Below, in pieces: positions 25,540 to 34,925 of a DNA stretch of 64,000 nucleotides (within the stretch, counting starts at the first letter, position 1; each line of letters starts with the position of its first letter). The stretch comes from Solimonas soli DSM 21787. Lineage in GTDB: Bacteria > Pseudomonadota > Gammaproteobacteria > Nevskiales > Nevskiaceae. A program made the translations under genes and the position numbers. The notes below the pieces were generated by a model that ran no database searches, was not told where the DNA came from, and saw only the letters and a program-made list of their open reading frames with translations. Location: assembly GCF_000474945.1 (NCBI RefSeq), contig NZ_AXDW01000001.1:372001-436000 (forward strand). Direction: 5' to 3'.

Positions 25540-27213
25540 TTACATGTTGGCGTAGTTGGGGCCGCCGCCGCCTTCCGGCGCGACCCAGTTGATGTTCTGC
25601 GCCGGGTCCTTGATGTCGCAGGTCTTGCAGTGCACGCAGTTCTGCGCATTGATCTGGAATCTTTTCTCGCTGGGCTTGGCGCCTTCGTCGCCGACCACTT
25701 CGTAGACGCCGGCCGGGCAGTAACGCTGGGCCGGTTCGGCGTACAGCGGCAGGTTCTTGCCGATCGGAATCGACGGATCCTTGAGCTGCAGATGGACCGG
25801 CTGGTCTTCCTCGTGGTTGGTGCTCGACAGGAACACCGACGACAGCTTGTCGAAACTGAGCTTGCCGTCCGGCTTCGGGTATTCGATCTTCTGCGACTCG
25901 GACGCCAGCTTCAGCGTCTTGTAGTCCGGCTTCAGGTCGTGGACGGTGAACGGGAACTTGCCGCCGAACCAGTTCTGCTCGACGTAGTTGATGGCGCCGC
26001 CGATCAGCGAGCCGAACTTGTGCAGGAACACGCCGAAGTTGCGCGAGCGGTACAGCTCGTCGTGCAGCCAGCTCGCCTTGAACTTGTCGGCGTAGCCGTT
26101 CAGCACCTTGCCGCCTTCGTCGCCGGCGAAGATCGCCTCGGCAACGGCTTCGGCGGCGAGCATGCCCGACTTCATCGCCGTATGGCTGCCCTTGATCTTG
26201 GCGAAGTTGAGCATGCCGGCGTCGTCGCCGATCAGCACGCCGCCCGGGAAGGCCAGTTTCGGCAGCGAGTTGAGACCTCCCTTGACGATCGCGCGGGCGC
26301 CGTACGAAACGCGCGTGCCGCCTTCGAGGTGCTTGCGGATCACCGGGTGATGCTTGAAGCGCTGGAACTCGTCGAACGGCGACAGGTACGGATTCGTGTA
26401 CGACAGGTCGACGATCAGGCCGACGACGACCTGGCTGTTCTCGAAGTGGTAGAGGAACGAGCCGCCCAGCGCATCGGTGCCGAGCAGGTTCAGCGGCCAG
26501 CCGGCGCCGTGCACGACGAGGCCCGGCTTGTGCTGCTCCGGCGGCACCGTCCAGATTTCCTTGATGCCGATCGCGTAGTGCTGCGGGTCGGCGTCCTTGT
26601 CGAGCTGGTACTGCGCGATCAGCTGCTTGCCGAGGTGGCCGCGGCAGCCTTCGGCGAACAGCGTGTACTTGGCGCGCAGCTCCATGCCCGGCGCGAAGTC
26701 GTCCTTGTGCTCGCCCTCGCGGTTGATGCCCATGTCGCCGATCTGCACGCCCTTGACGATGCCATCCTCGACGATCGCGTGCTGGGCGGCGAAGCCGGGA
26801 TAGATCTCGACGCCGAGATCCTCGGCCTGCTTGGCCAGCCAGCGGCAGAGGTTGCCGAGCGAGATGACGTAGTTGCCTTCGTTGTGCATGGTCTTCGGCA
26901 CGAAGACGTTCGGCATCTTGAAGGCGGCTTCCGGGCTGCGGAAGAAATAGATCTCGTCGCCGGCCACCGGCACGTTCAGCGGTGCGCCCCTGGCCTTCCA
27001 GTCCGGGAACAGTTCGTTCAGCGCGCGCGGCTCGAACACGGCGCCGGACAGGATGTGCGCGCCGACTTCCGAACCCTTCTCGACCACGCAGACGTTCAGT
27101 TCCTTGCCGGCCTCGGCAGCCTTCTGCTTCAGGCGGCAGGCCGCGGCCAGACCGGCGGGACCGGCGCCGACGACGACCACGTCATATTCCATTACATCGC
27201 GTTCAACGGACAT
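25540..27213 (-). CDS. etfD: Electron-transferring-flavoprotein:ubiquinone oxidoreductase
   Basis: This 557-residue membrane-associated enzyme passes electrons from reduced ETF to ubiquinone. The FAD fold starts VVVVGAGPAGLAAACRL at about residue 12, and GAHILSGAVFEPRAL is a family block. The C-terminal 4Fe-4S site has CPAGVYEV and CVHCKTCDIKDPAQNI. Length matches. Together with etfBA it gives a complete link from acyl-CoA oxidation to the respiratory chain. The 201-base gap before it holds a 16-bp GC palindrome near 27394-27409 but no clear promoter. Confidence 0.96.
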   Translation of the reverse strand: MSVERDVMEYDVVVVGAGPAGLAAACRLKQKAAEAGKELNVCVVEKGSEVGAHILSGAVFEPRALNELFPDWKARGAPLNVPVAGDEIYFFRSPEAAFKMPNVFVPKTMHNEGNYVISLGNLCRWLAKQAEDLGVEIYPGFAAQHAIVEDGIVKGVQIGDMGINREGEHKDDFAPGMELRAKYTLFAEGCRGHLGKQLIAQYQLDKDADPQHYAIGIKEIWTVPPEQHKPGLVVHGAGWPLNLLGTDALGGSFLYHFENSQVVVGLIVDLSYTNPYLSPFDEFQRFKHHPVIRKHLEGGTRVSYGARAIVKGGLNSLPKLAFPGGVLIGDDAGMLNFAKIKGSHTAMKSGMLAAEAVAEAIFAGDEGGKVLNGYADKFKASWLHDELYRSRNFGVFLHKFGSLIGGAINYVEQNWFGGKFPFTVHDLKPDYKTLKLASESQKIEYPKPDGKLSFDKLSSVFLSSTNHEEDQPVHLQLKDPSIPIGKNLPLYAEPAQRYCPAGVYEVVGDEGAKPSEKRFQINAQNCVHCKTCDIKDPAQNINWVAPEGGGGPNYANM

Positions 27214-27414
27214 GCGCTTGTTCCTGGCAACCGGATCAGGGCTGGCTTGGATGGTTTAGGTAGACCCAAAGGTCGCGCATTGTATTACGCACAGGCAGCG
27301 AACGCAGCGCCCGCAAAACATCGACGATCGGCCGAGGAGCCAAAAAATCCCGATTGAACGAGCGCGCTTGCGTCGCGGGCGTGGTGCGCGCACGGCCGCC
27401 GCGGCGGCCGGCGC

Positions 27415-27963
27415 CTAGAACGCCAGCAGCCAGCGGCGCAGCGCCCACAGCACCGCCGCGGCGAACAGGCCGGCGATCGCGTCGTCGACCATGATGCCGA
27501 AGCCGCCATGCACGTGGCGGTCGAAGACGCGGATCGGCCAGGGTTTGGCGATGTCGAACAGGCGGAACAGCGCGAAGGCGATGCCGATGCCGAGCGCCCA
27601 GCCGCCGACGCCGGCCGGGGCCAGGCAGATCAGCGGCGCGGCGGCAATCAGATAGCCGACGATCTCGTCGAAGACGATGCCGCCGTAGTCATGCACGCCG
27701 AGCAGGCGCGCGCTTTCGCCGCAGATGAAGCAGCCGGCGGCGAACAGCAGCAGGATCGCCGCCGCGTAGAACGGCCACGGCAGCCAGAGCAGCACGAGGA
27801 AGAAGACGACGCCGACCAGCGTGCCGAAGGTGCCCGGTGCGCGCGGCGCGAGGCCGGCACCGAAGCCGAAGGCCAGCACGTGCTCGGGCGTCGACCAGAT
27901 CAGCTCGGCCGGCGGTTTCGGGAATGACGCGGCCCGTGAATGTTTTGGCGGCAGCGGCTTCAT
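27415..27963 (-). CDS. pgpA: Phosphatidylglycerophosphatase A
   Basis: This 182-residue inner-membrane enzyme dephosphorylates phosphatidylglycerol phosphate. Motifs are GFGAGLAPRAPGTFGTL, GGIVFDEIVGYL and the C-terminal FGIMVDDAIAGL, with four hydrophobic segments. The start overlaps the thiL stop by four bases (27960-27963). It closes the rib-nusB-thiL cluster, as in many Gammaproteobacteria. Confidence 0.94.
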   Translation of the reverse strand: MKPLPPKHSRAASFPKPPAELIWSTPEHVLAFGFGAGLAPRAPGTFGTLVGVVFFLVLLWLPWPFYAAAILLLFAAGCFICGESARLLGVHDYGGIVFDEIVGYLIAAAPLICLAPAGVGGWALGIGIAFALFRLFDIAKPWPIRVFDRHVHGGFGIMVDDAIAGLFAAAVLWALRRWLLAF

Positions 27964-28916
27964 GAAAAGTGACGGTAGGCCTGGAGCGAGGACTCGACGA
28001 TAGCACCCGCCGCGTCGCGCAGACGCACGCCGTCGCCGGCGACGACGCGCCCGATCACGCTCAGCGGCAGTTCGCCGCAGGCGCTGCGCGCCTCGGCGAG
28101 CCGTTCGGGCGGCACGCAGACGCAGAGTTCGTAGTCGTCGCCGCCGGCGAGCTGCAGCTCGTGCGCCGTCGCCGCGTCGGCCAGGCGCCGGAACGCCGGC
28201 GACGCCGGCAGCGCGGCCAGTTCGAGTTCGGCGCCGACGCCGCTCGCCCGGCCGATATGGCCGAGATCGCCGACGAGGCCGTCGGACAGATCGAGCGCGG
28301 CACTGGCGATGCCGCGCAGCGCGATACCGGCAGCGTTGCGCGGCGTCGGGCGGTCGAGCCGCGCGCGCAGGACACGTTCGTCGTCGCTTGCCGCCGCGCG
28401 CCCCTGCCGCCAGAGACGCAGGGCCAGCGCCGCATCGCCGAGCGTGCCGGTCACGCAGACGAGATCGCCGACGCGGGCACCGTCACGGCGCAGCGCAGCG
28501 CCCGGCGGCAGGCAGCCGAGCGCCGTGATCGTGATCGACAGCGGACCGCGCGTGGTGTCGCCGCCGACGAGGCGGATGCCGGCGAGCCCGGCGAGCGCGG
28601 CGAGGCCGCGCGCGAAATCGCCGAGCCAGCGCGCGCCGGCGTCCGGCAGGGTCAGCGCCAGGGTGAACGTCCACGGCCTTGCGCCCATCGCCGCCAGATC
28701 GGACAGATTGACGGCGAGCGCCTTCCAGCCGATGTCGCACGGCGCCGTTTCGGCCGGAAAATGGCGACCGGCAAGGAGTGTGTCGGAGGTCACCGCCAGC
28801 AGCTCGCCGGCCGGTGGCTGCAGCAGGGCGCAGTCGTCGCCGATGCCGAGCACCACGCCGTCGCCGCGCGGCGTCAGCTCGGCGAAGTAGCGGCGGATGA
28901 GTGCGAACTCATCCAT
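27960..28916 (-). CDS. thiL: Thiamine-monophosphate kinase
   Basis: This 318-residue enzyme makes thiamine diphosphate from the monophosphate. Family features are MDEFALIRRYFAEL, VVLGIGDDCALL, the metal-binding VTSDTLLAGRHF, and LSDLAAMGARP with VGGDTTRGPLSI. Later DLSDGLVGDLGHI and AGGDDYELCV appear. It starts seven bases after nusB and overlaps pgpA. Confidence 0.95.
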   Translation of the reverse strand: MDEFALIRRYFAELTPRGDGVVLGIGDDCALLQPPAGELLAVTSDTLLAGRHFPAETAPCDIGWKALAVNLSDLAAMGARPWTFTLALTLPDAGARWLGDFARGLAALAGLAGIRLVGGDTTRGPLSITITALGCLPPGAALRRDGARVGDLVCVTGTLGDAALALRLWRQGRAAASDDERVLRARLDRPTPRNAAGIALRGIASAALDLSDGLVGDLGHIGRASGVGAELELAALPASPAFRRLADAATAHELQLAGGDDYELCVCVPPERLAEARSACGELPLSVIGRVVAGDGVRLRDAAGAIVESSLQAYRHFS

Positions 28917-28923
28917 CGTCGCG

Positions 28924-29391
28924 TCAGAGGCCGGCGCGGACTTCGTCGGCGCGCCGTGCGTGCGCGAGCTTGTCGAGCACGCCGTTGACGAACTTGTAGC
29001 CGTCCTCGGCGCCGAACATCTTGGCGAGATTCACCGATTCATTGACGGCGACTTTCCACGGCACGTCGCGGCAGTGCTCGATTTCGTAGGCGCCGAGCAG
29101 CAGCACCGCGTGTTCGACCGGATCGAGCTGCGCGAGCGGACGGTCGAGATGCGGCACGATCGCCATGGTCAGTTCGGCGGCGTGGGCGACCACGCCGTTG
29201 AGCAGTGTCTCGAAATACAGCGGGTCGGCACGCCCCAGGCCTTCCTCCTGCTCGCGGAACTGCTTGAGCAAGGCTTCCGGCGCCGCCTCGTTGAGCAGCC
29301 ATTGGTAGAGCGCCTGCACGGTCAGGCGCCGCGCGAGTCCGCGGCGGCTTTGCGGCATGCCCTGCCCCGGCGGGTGACCCGGCTCGCTCAT
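28924..29391 (-). CDS. nusB: Transcription antitermination protein NusB
   Basis: This 155-residue all-helical protein helps rRNA antitermination. The RNA-binding arginine-rich start SRRGLARRLTVQALYQWLLNE, and VAVNESVNLAKMFGAEDGYKFVNGVLDKLA, are typical. The ATG at 29391 overlaps the ribH stop (ATGA), so the two are coupled. The longer frame upstream is a shadow of ribH. Confidence 0.94.
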   Translation of the reverse strand: MSEPGHPPGQGMPQSRRGLARRLTVQALYQWLLNEAAPEALLKQFREQEEGLGRADPLYFETLLNGVVAHAAELTMAIVPHLDRPLAQLDPVEHAVLLLGAYEIEHCRDVPWKVAVNESVNLAKMFGAEDGYKFVNGVLDKLAHARRADEVRAGL

Positions 29392-29945
29392 TTCAGCTCC
29401 TTGCGCAGGCGCAGCATCTCCAGCATCGCGGCGGCCGCTTCGTAGCCCTTGTTCGTCGTGCCGGGACCGCAACGCTCGACGGCCTGCTGTACGGTATTGA
29501 CGGTCAGCACGCCGAAGCCGACCGGCTTGCCGGTCGAGAGCTGCACGTCGATCAGGCCGCGCGCGCATTCGCCGGCGACGAAATCGAAATGCGGCGTGTC
29601 GCCGCGAATGACGGCACCGAGGGCGACGACACCGTCGTAGCCGCCATCGAGCAGCAGCCTGGCGGCGAGCGGTACCTCGTATGCGCCGGGCGCGCGAAAG
29701 AAGCCGATGCGCTTGTCGTTGACGCCCCAGTCACGCAGCGCGGCGCGCGCGCCGGCGACCAGCGCATCGACGATCTCGACGTTCCAACGTGTGGCGACGA
29801 TGGCGATCTTCGCCCTGTCGAACTCGCCGGCCTGCGGCAGATCCGGCGCGGCGTAGCCGGTCTTGGCATCGGCCGGCGCGCCCGCCGCCAGGGCCTTGCG
29901 CGGCTTCGCGGCTTTCCGCACGTTCTTCTCGGCTTTGTTCATCAA
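29388..29945 (-). CDS. ribH: 6,7-dimethyl-8-ribityllumazine synthase
   Basis: This enzyme, 185 residues from 29945, makes the lumazine precursor of riboflavin. Family blocks are IAIVATRWNVEIVDALVAGA, FRAPGAYEVPLAARLL, ALGAVIRGDTPHFDFVAGEC and PVGFGVLTVNT. About 40 basic Ala/Lys-rich residues precede the fold. The start (29945 or the next ATG at 29942) overlaps the ribB stop; nusB overlaps its end. Confidence 0.95.
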   Translation of the reverse strand: MMNKAEKNVRKAAKPRKALAAGAPADAKTGYAAPDLPQAGEFDRAKIAIVATRWNVEIVDALVAGARAALRDWGVNDKRIGFFRAPGAYEVPLAARLLLDGGYDGVVALGAVIRGDTPHFDFVAGECARGLIDVQLSTGKPVGFGVLTVNTVQQAVERCGPGTTNKGYEAAAAMLEMLRLRKELK

Positions 29946-31081
29946 TCGCAGGCCACGTACTCGACCACTTCGAGGCCGAAGCCGGAAATGCCCTGCATGC
30001 GCTTCGGCGCCGACAGCACGCGCATCTTGCGCACGCCGAGATCGGAGAGAATCTGCGCGCCGAGGCCATAGGTGCGCAGCAGCGGCCGCACGTCGTGCGG
30101 CGTTTCGTCACGCATGTTCAGCGCGACCACCTGCTGCACGAATTCGCGTGCGCTTTCCGGCTTGCGCAGCACGACGACGACGCCCGAGCCTTCGTCGGCG
30201 ACGCGCTTCAGCGCGCGGCGCAGCGGCCAGCCGAAATCGTCGTGCTCGACGCCGAGCAGATCCTGCAGCGTGTTGCGCAGATGCACGCGCACCAGCGTCG
30301 GCTTCGCCGAATCGACGTTGCCCTTGACCATCGCCAGATGCACGGTATTGTCGATCGTGTCCTGATAGGTGACGAGGCGGAAATCGCCGAACTCGGTGGC
30401 GACATGCGTTTCGGCGACACGCTCGACGGTGTGTTCGTTGTCGAGGCGGTAGCGGATCAGGTCGGCGATCGTGCCGAGCTTGATGCCGTGCTCGCGGGCG
30501 AACACTTCGAGGTCCGGACGGCGCGCCATCGTGCCGTCTTCGTTCAGCACTTCGACGATCACCGCGGCCGGCTCGAAGCCGGCGAGACGCGCGAGATCGC
30601 AACCCGCTTCGGTGTGGCCGGCGCGCGTCAGCACGCCGCCCGGCTGCGCCATCAGCGGAAAGATGTGGCCCGGCTGCACGACGTCCTGCGGCGTGGCGTC
30701 ACGCTTGACGGCGGCCTGCACCGTGCGCGCGCGATCGTGCGCGGAGATGCCGGTCGTCACGCCTTCGGCGGCCTCGATCGACACCGTGAACGCGGTCTTG
30801 TGGTTCTCCTCGTTGCGCGAAACCATCTGCGGCAGGCGCAGCTGGCGGCAGCGCTCCTGCGTCAGCGTCAGGCAGATCAGGCCGCGCCCGTAGCGCGCCA
30901 TGAAGTTGATGTCCTCGGCGCGCACGCATTCGGCGGCCATCAGGATGTCGCCTTCGTTCTCGCGGTTCTCGTCGTCCATGAGGATGACCATCTTGCCGGC
31001 CTTGAAGTCGGCAATGATGTCTTCGATCGGATCGAGCCTGGACGAACGCACGTCGTCGATGTTGGCAATCTTGCTCATCAT
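29942..31081 (-). CDS. ribB: 3,4-dihydroxy-2-butanone 4-phosphate synthase with degenerate GTP cyclohydrolase II-like domain (RibBX type)
   Basis: The N-terminal half of this 379-residue protein (residues about 1-205) is an intact RibB: MDDENRENEGDILMAAE, GLICLTLTQERC and RAGHTEAGCDLARLAG. The C-terminal half looks like RibA but has lost the zinc-cysteine site: where RibA has SECLTG and RCDCG, this reads LRNTLQD and HDDFG. It therefore should make only dihydroxybutanone phosphate, and a separate RibA must exist elsewhere. No FMN riboswitch is seen in the 73-base gap before it. Confidence 0.93.
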   Translation of the reverse strand: MMSKIANIDDVRSSRLDPIEDIIADFKAGKMVILMDDENRENEGDILMAAECVRAEDINFMARYGRGLICLTLTQERCRQLRLPQMVSRNEENHKTAFTVSIEAAEGVTTGISAHDRARTVQAAVKRDATPQDVVQPGHIFPLMAQPGGVLTRAGHTEAGCDLARLAGFEPAAVIVEVLNEDGTMARRPDLEVFAREHGIKLGTIADLIRYRLDNEHTVERVAETHVATEFGDFRLVTYQDTIDNTVHLAMVKGNVDSAKPTLVRVHLRNTLQDLLGVEHDDFGWPLRRALKRVADEGSGVVVVLRKPESAREFVQQVVALNMRDETPHDVRPLLRTYGLGAQILSDLGVRKMRVLSAPKRMQGISGFGLEVVEYVACD

Positions 31082-31154
31082 TCAATCCTCGTGTGCATCC
31101 TGCACCAGACGACGCCATCCATGGCGCCGGCTTTCAAAACAGGCAGCGCGTGCT

Positions 31155-31769
31155 TCAGGCGCCATCGCTCCGCGCCTGCAGCAGGCGTTCCAGATAGCGC
31201 GCGATCAGATCCACTTCGAGATTGACCGCCTGGCCCGGCTGCAGATCGCCCAGGGTGGTATGGGCGAGCGTGTGCGGGATGATGTTAACGCCAAACACCG
31301 TTTTCCCGGGGCCGTCCTCGACGTCGTTGACCGTCAGGCTGACGCCGTCGATGCAGATCGAGCCCTTGCGCGCCACGTAACGGGCCAGCGCGTCCGGCAC
31401 GCGCAAGCGCATGCGTGTCGAACGCGCGTCCTCGTAGCGTTCGAGCAACTCGCCGATGCCGTCGACGTGGCCGGACACCATATGGCCGCCGAGCGGCTTG
31501 GCGGGCGTCAGCGCACGTTCGAGGTTGACCCTGGCGCCGGCTTCCCAGCGGCCCGCCGTCGTCAGGTTGAGCGTTTCGGCGGACAGGTCGGCCATGAAGC
31601 CGTCATCGGACAAACTGGCCGCCGTGAGGCAGCAGCCATTGACGGCGATGCTGTCGCCGAGCTGCACGCCGCGCAGATAGCCCGGAGCGCGGAACACCAT
31701 GCGCCGATCGCCGCCGACCGACTCGATGCTCTCGATACGCCCGAGCGCTTCAATGATGCCGGTGAACAT
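31155..31769 (-). CDS. ribE: Riboflavin synthase alpha chain
   Basis: This 204-residue protein dismutates two lumazines to riboflavin. Two lumazine-binding repeats are visible: MFTGIIEALGRIE with SIAVNGCCLT, and GGHMVSGHVDGIGELL with SICIDGVSLTVNDV. It starts directly after the ribD stop (31770), so they are co-translated. Confidence 0.95.
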   Translation of the reverse strand: MFTGIIEALGRIESIESVGGDRRMVFRAPGYLRGVQLGDSIAVNGCCLTAASLSDDGFMADLSAETLNLTTAGRWEAGARVNLERALTPAKPLGGHMVSGHVDGIGELLERYEDARSTRMRLRVPDALARYVARKGSICIDGVSLTVNDVEDGPGKTVFGVNIIPHTLAHTTLGDLQPGQAVNLEVDLIARYLERLLQARSDGA

Positions 31770-32933
31770 CTACTGCTCCTCGCGACGCGATGGCCGCAAT
31801 GTGATGCGCAGGTCGGGGCCGACGCTGCGCGTGTCGACGAACTGCAGCGCGAGGCGCTGCGCCAGTCGCTCGAAGCCGGGAAGATAGGCGAACGGCCGCG
31901 CCTCGTGCCCGAGCAGGGTCGGCGCGACGTAGGCGACGATCTCGTCGACCAGGCCCTGCTGCAGCGTCGCGCCGGCGAGGCGCGGCCCGCATTCGAGCAG
32001 CACCTCGTTGACGTCGTGCTGCGCGAGCGCCGCCAGGGCGGCATCGAGCGCCAGCGAGCCGTCGGCGGCACGCGGCAGCTCGACGACGACGACGCCATCC
32101 GCAACCTGCGCCGGCCGCGTTGCCGTCAGCCAGAAGCGCCGCGCGTCGCCGTTCCACAGGCGCGCCGTCGGCGGCACGCGGGCCGTCGAATCGAGCACGA
32201 TGCGATCGGGCTGCCGCGGCGGCGGAATCGCGCCCCGAATGGCGCCGTATTCGCCGGATGCCCCGCCATCGACGGCGACGCCGGGGCCATCCGACGCCGG
32301 CAGCCGCACATCGAGTTGCGGGTTGTCCGCCATCACCGTCGCCACGCCCGTCATCACGGCGCCGGCGGCGGCGCGCAGGCGATGCACGTCGGCGCGCGCC
32401 GCCGCCGACGTGATCCACTGGCTCTCGCCGCTCGCCATCGCCGTGCGGCCGTCGAGACTGGCGGCCAGCTTCAGCGTCAGCCATGGGCGGCCGCGGCGCA
32501 TGCGCGACAGGAAGCCGCGATTGAGCCGCTCGGCATCGGCGGCGAGCAGCCCGGTCTCGCACGCGATGCCGGCCGCGCGCAGGCGCGCGATACCGCCGCC
32601 GGCGACCTTCGGATTGGGATCGACCATCGCGATCCAGACCTTGCGCACGCCGGCGGCGATCAGCGCGTCGGCGCACGGCGGCGTGCGCCCGTGATGCGCG
32701 CAGGGCTCCAGCGTGACGAACAGGTCGGCGCCGCGCGCGCGATCGCCGGCGGCGCGCAATGCGTGAATCTCGGCGTGCGGCTCGCCGGCGCGCAGATGGG
32801 CGCCCTCGCCGATCACCTCGCCGTCCCTGACGATGACGCAGCCGACGCGCGGATTGGGATGCGTCGTGTAGATGCCGCGCTCGGCGAGGCGCAGGGCGCG
32901 CGCCATGTACGTCGCTGCTTGGCTCGGCGTCAT
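31770..32933 (-). CDS. ribD: Bifunctional pyrimidine deaminase/reductase RibD
   Basis: This 387-residue enzyme carries out the second and third riboflavin steps. The zinc deaminase site is HAEIHAL with PCAHHGRTPPC (residues about 50-90). The reductase domain starts PWLTLKLAASLDGRTAMASGESQWIT near residue 150. It is preceded by nrdR with a 16-base gap and followed immediately by ribE. Confidence 0.95.
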   Translation of the reverse strand: MTPSQAATYMARALRLAERGIYTTHPNPRVGCVIVRDGEVIGEGAHLRAGEPHAEIHALRAAGDRARGADLFVTLEPCAHHGRTPPCADALIAAGVRKVWIAMVDPNPKVAGGGIARLRAAGIACETGLLAADAERLNRGFLSRMRRGRPWLTLKLAASLDGRTAMASGESQWITSAAARADVHRLRAAAGAVMTGVATVMADNPQLDVRLPASDGPGVAVDGGASGEYGAIRGAIPPPRQPDRIVLDSTARVPPTARLWNGDARRFWLTATRPAQVADGVVVVELPRAADGSLALDAALAALAQHDVNEVLLECGPRLAGATLQQGLVDEIVAYVAPTLLGHEARPFAYLPGFERLAQRLALQFVDTRSVGPDLRITLRPSRREEQ

Positions 32934-32949
32934 CGTCGCGAGCGCCGCT

Positions 32950-33492
32950 TCAGCCCGGCTTGCCGCGGCGCCGCACCGGAGTCTCGGGCACGTCCGGCGC
33001 CGCGATCAGCGGCAGCTGCGACTTGCGTTCCTCGGGTGACGGCAGCGTCTGCAGGCGCTCGATCTCCTCGTGAAAGGCGTTGACGTCCTCGAAGGCGCGA
33101 TACACCGAGGCGAAGCGCACGTAGGCGACGTGATCGAGATCGCGCAGCTCCTCCATCACCCATTCGCCGACCTGGCGCGACGGCACCTCGCGCTCGCCGG
33201 TCGCCCGCATCTTGCGCACGACGCTCTCGACGGCATGGTCGACCATCTCCGGCGTCACCGGCCGCTTGTAGATGGCGTGTTCGATGCCCTGGCGCAGCTT
33301 GTCCTCGCGGAACGGCTCGGGATCGCCGCTGCGCTTGATGACGTGCGGCACCGAGAGCTGCGCCTTCTCGAAGGTCGTGAAGCGCCCGCCGCACTTCTCG
33401 CACTCGCGGCGACGGCGCACCTGCGTGCCGTCCTCGGCGAGGCGGGAGTCGACGACGCGAGTATCCGGCGCCTTGCAGAACGGACATTGCAT
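32950..33492 (-). CDS. nrdR: Transcriptional repressor NrdR
   Basis: This 180-residue repressor of ribonucleotide reductase genes has a zinc ribbon ([17 protein letters not shown] and [12 protein letters not shown]) and an ATP-cone domain ([20 protein letters not shown]). The C-terminal tail after residue 150 is longer than in the shortest family members. It sits between glyA and ribD, a conserved gammaproteobacterial position. Confidence 0.95.
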   Translation of the reverse strand: MQCPFCKAPDTRVVDSRLAEDGTQVRRRRECEKCGGRFTTFEKAQLSVPHVIKRSGDPEPFREDKLRQGIEHAIYKRPVTPEMVDHAVESVVRKMRATGEREVPSRQVGEWVMEELRDLDHVAYVRFASVYRAFEDVNAFHEEIERLQTLPSPEERKSQLPLIAAPDVPETPVRRRGKPG

Positions 33493-33527
33493 CGGCCGGC
33501 TCTCGTCGTCGCTCGGTCAGGCGGCGC

Positions 33528-34802
33528 TCAGGCGCGCTTTCCGTAGACCGGGAAGCGCGCGCACAGCGCTTCGACTTCGCCGCGCACCCTGGCGATCGCC
33601 GCATCGGCGTTGCCGGCGCTCATAGCATCGACGATGTCGGCGATCCAGCCGGCGACCTGCGCCATCTCGGCTTCCCTGAAACCGCGCGTGGTCGAGGCCG
33701 GCGAGCCGAGCCGCAGGCCCGAGGTCACGAACGGCGACTTCGGATCGTTCGGCACCGAGTTCTTGTTGACGGTGATGTGCGCCTGGCCGAGCGCCGCTTC
33801 GGCGTCCTTGCCGGTCACGTTCTTGGCGATCAGGTCGAGCAGGAACAGATGGTTGTCGGTGCCGCCGGACACGACCTTGTAGCCGCGGTCGAGGAAGACC
33901 TTGGCCATGGCGCGCGCGTTGGCGACGACCTGCTTCTGGTAGGTCTTGAAGCCCGGGTCGAGCGCTTCCTTGAACGCCACGGCCTTGGCGGCGATCACGT
34001 GCATCAGCGGACCGCCCTGGATGCCGGGAAACACGGCCGACTGGAACTTCTTGTTGAAGTCCTCGCCCTGCCCCTTGCTCAGGATGATGCCGCCGCGCGG
34101 GCCGCGCAGGGTCTTGTGCGTGGTGCTGGTGACGACGTGCGCGTACGGCAGCGGGCTCGGATATTCGCCGGCGGCGACCAGGCCGGCAATGTGCGCCATG
34201 TCGACCCAGAACCACGCGCCGACCTTGTCGGCGATCTCGCGCATGCGCTTCCAGTCCTTGACGCGCGAGTAGGCCGAGAAACCGCCGATCAGCATCTTCG
34301 GCCTGGTTTCGAGGGCGATGCGCTCCATCTCGTCGTAGTCGATCAGGCCGGTCTCGGTATTCAGGCCGTACGGCACGATCTTGTACTGCTTGCCCGAGAA
34401 GTTGGCCGGGTTGCCGTGCGTCAGGTGACCGCCCTGCGCGAGGTTCATGCCCATCACCGTGTCGCCGGGCGACACCAGCGCGAGGAAGATCGCCGCGTTG
34501 GCCTGCGCGCCGGAATGCGGCTGCACATTGGCGTAGTCGCAGTCGAACAGCTTCTTCAGGCGGTCGATCGCCAGCTGCTCGGCGATGTCGACGTATTCGC
34601 AGCCGCCGTAGTAGCGCTTGCCCGGATAGCCCTCGGCGTACTTGTTGGTCAGCTGCGAACCCTGCGCTTCCATCACCGCCGGGCTGCAGTAGTTCTCCGA
34701 GGCGATCAGCTCGATGTGCGCTTCCTGGCGACCGCATTCCTGCTGGATGGCGGCGTTCAGTTCGGGATCGAAGTCGGCAAGGCGCGGGGCGCGTTCGAAC
34801 AT
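33528..34802 (-). CDS. glyA: Serine hydroxymethyltransferase
   Basis: This 424-residue PLP enzyme converts serine and tetrahydrofolate to glycine and methylene-THF. The PLP lysine lies in [42 protein letters not shown] and [11 protein letters not shown] are invariant blocks. It is the first gene of the strand's glyA-nrdR-rib run, 35 bases before nrdR. Confidence 0.97.
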   Translation of the reverse strand: MFERAPRLADFDPELNAAIQQECGRQEAHIELIASENYCSPAVMEAQGSQLTNKYAEGYPGKRYYGGCEYVDIAEQLAIDRLKKLFDCDYANVQPHSGAQANAAIFLALVSPGDTVMGMNLAQGGHLTHGNPANFSGKQYKIVPYGLNTETGLIDYDEMERIALETRPKMLIGGFSAYSRVKDWKRMREIADKVGAWFWVDMAHIAGLVAAGEYPSPLPYAHVVTSTTHKTLRGPRGGIILSKGQGEDFNKKFQSAVFPGIQGGPLMHVIAAKAVAFKEALDPGFKTYQKQVVANARAMAKVFLDRGYKVVSGGTDNHLFLLDLIAKNVTGKDAEAALGQAHITVNKNSVPNDPKSPFVTSGLRLGSPASTTRGFREAEMAQVAGWIADIVDAMSAGNADAAIARVRGEVEALCARFPVYGKRA

Positions 34803-34869
34803 GGCTCGGGGGCTCTCGGCGGGCGGTGACGGTGGGCAGACCGAAATCTGGGGGCGCGTATTCTACCCG

Positions 34870-34889
34870 AGACCCCTATCAATAGGGTC
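34870..34889 (-). other. Hairpin between the TetR gene and glyA
   Basis: GACCCCTAT and ATAGGGTC can pair with a single bulged C around a two-base loop. It lies 3' of the TetR gene and 5' of glyA. Whether it ends the former or regulates the latter cannot be told. Confidence 0.35.
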
Positions 34890-34925
34890 CGGCCGCGGCA
34901 AGGCCGCAATTTGTAGTGGTGGGGC

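Noticed and set aside
27394-27409. GC-only palindrome GGCCGCCGCGGCGGCC as a terminator
   Set aside because: It has no loop and no T-run, lies just beyond the pgpA stop and is of a kind frequent by chance in such GC-rich DNA.
31082-31154. FMN riboswitch before ribB
   Set aside because: The gap is only 73 bases and shows none of the conserved FMN-element stems; none is seen before ribD either.
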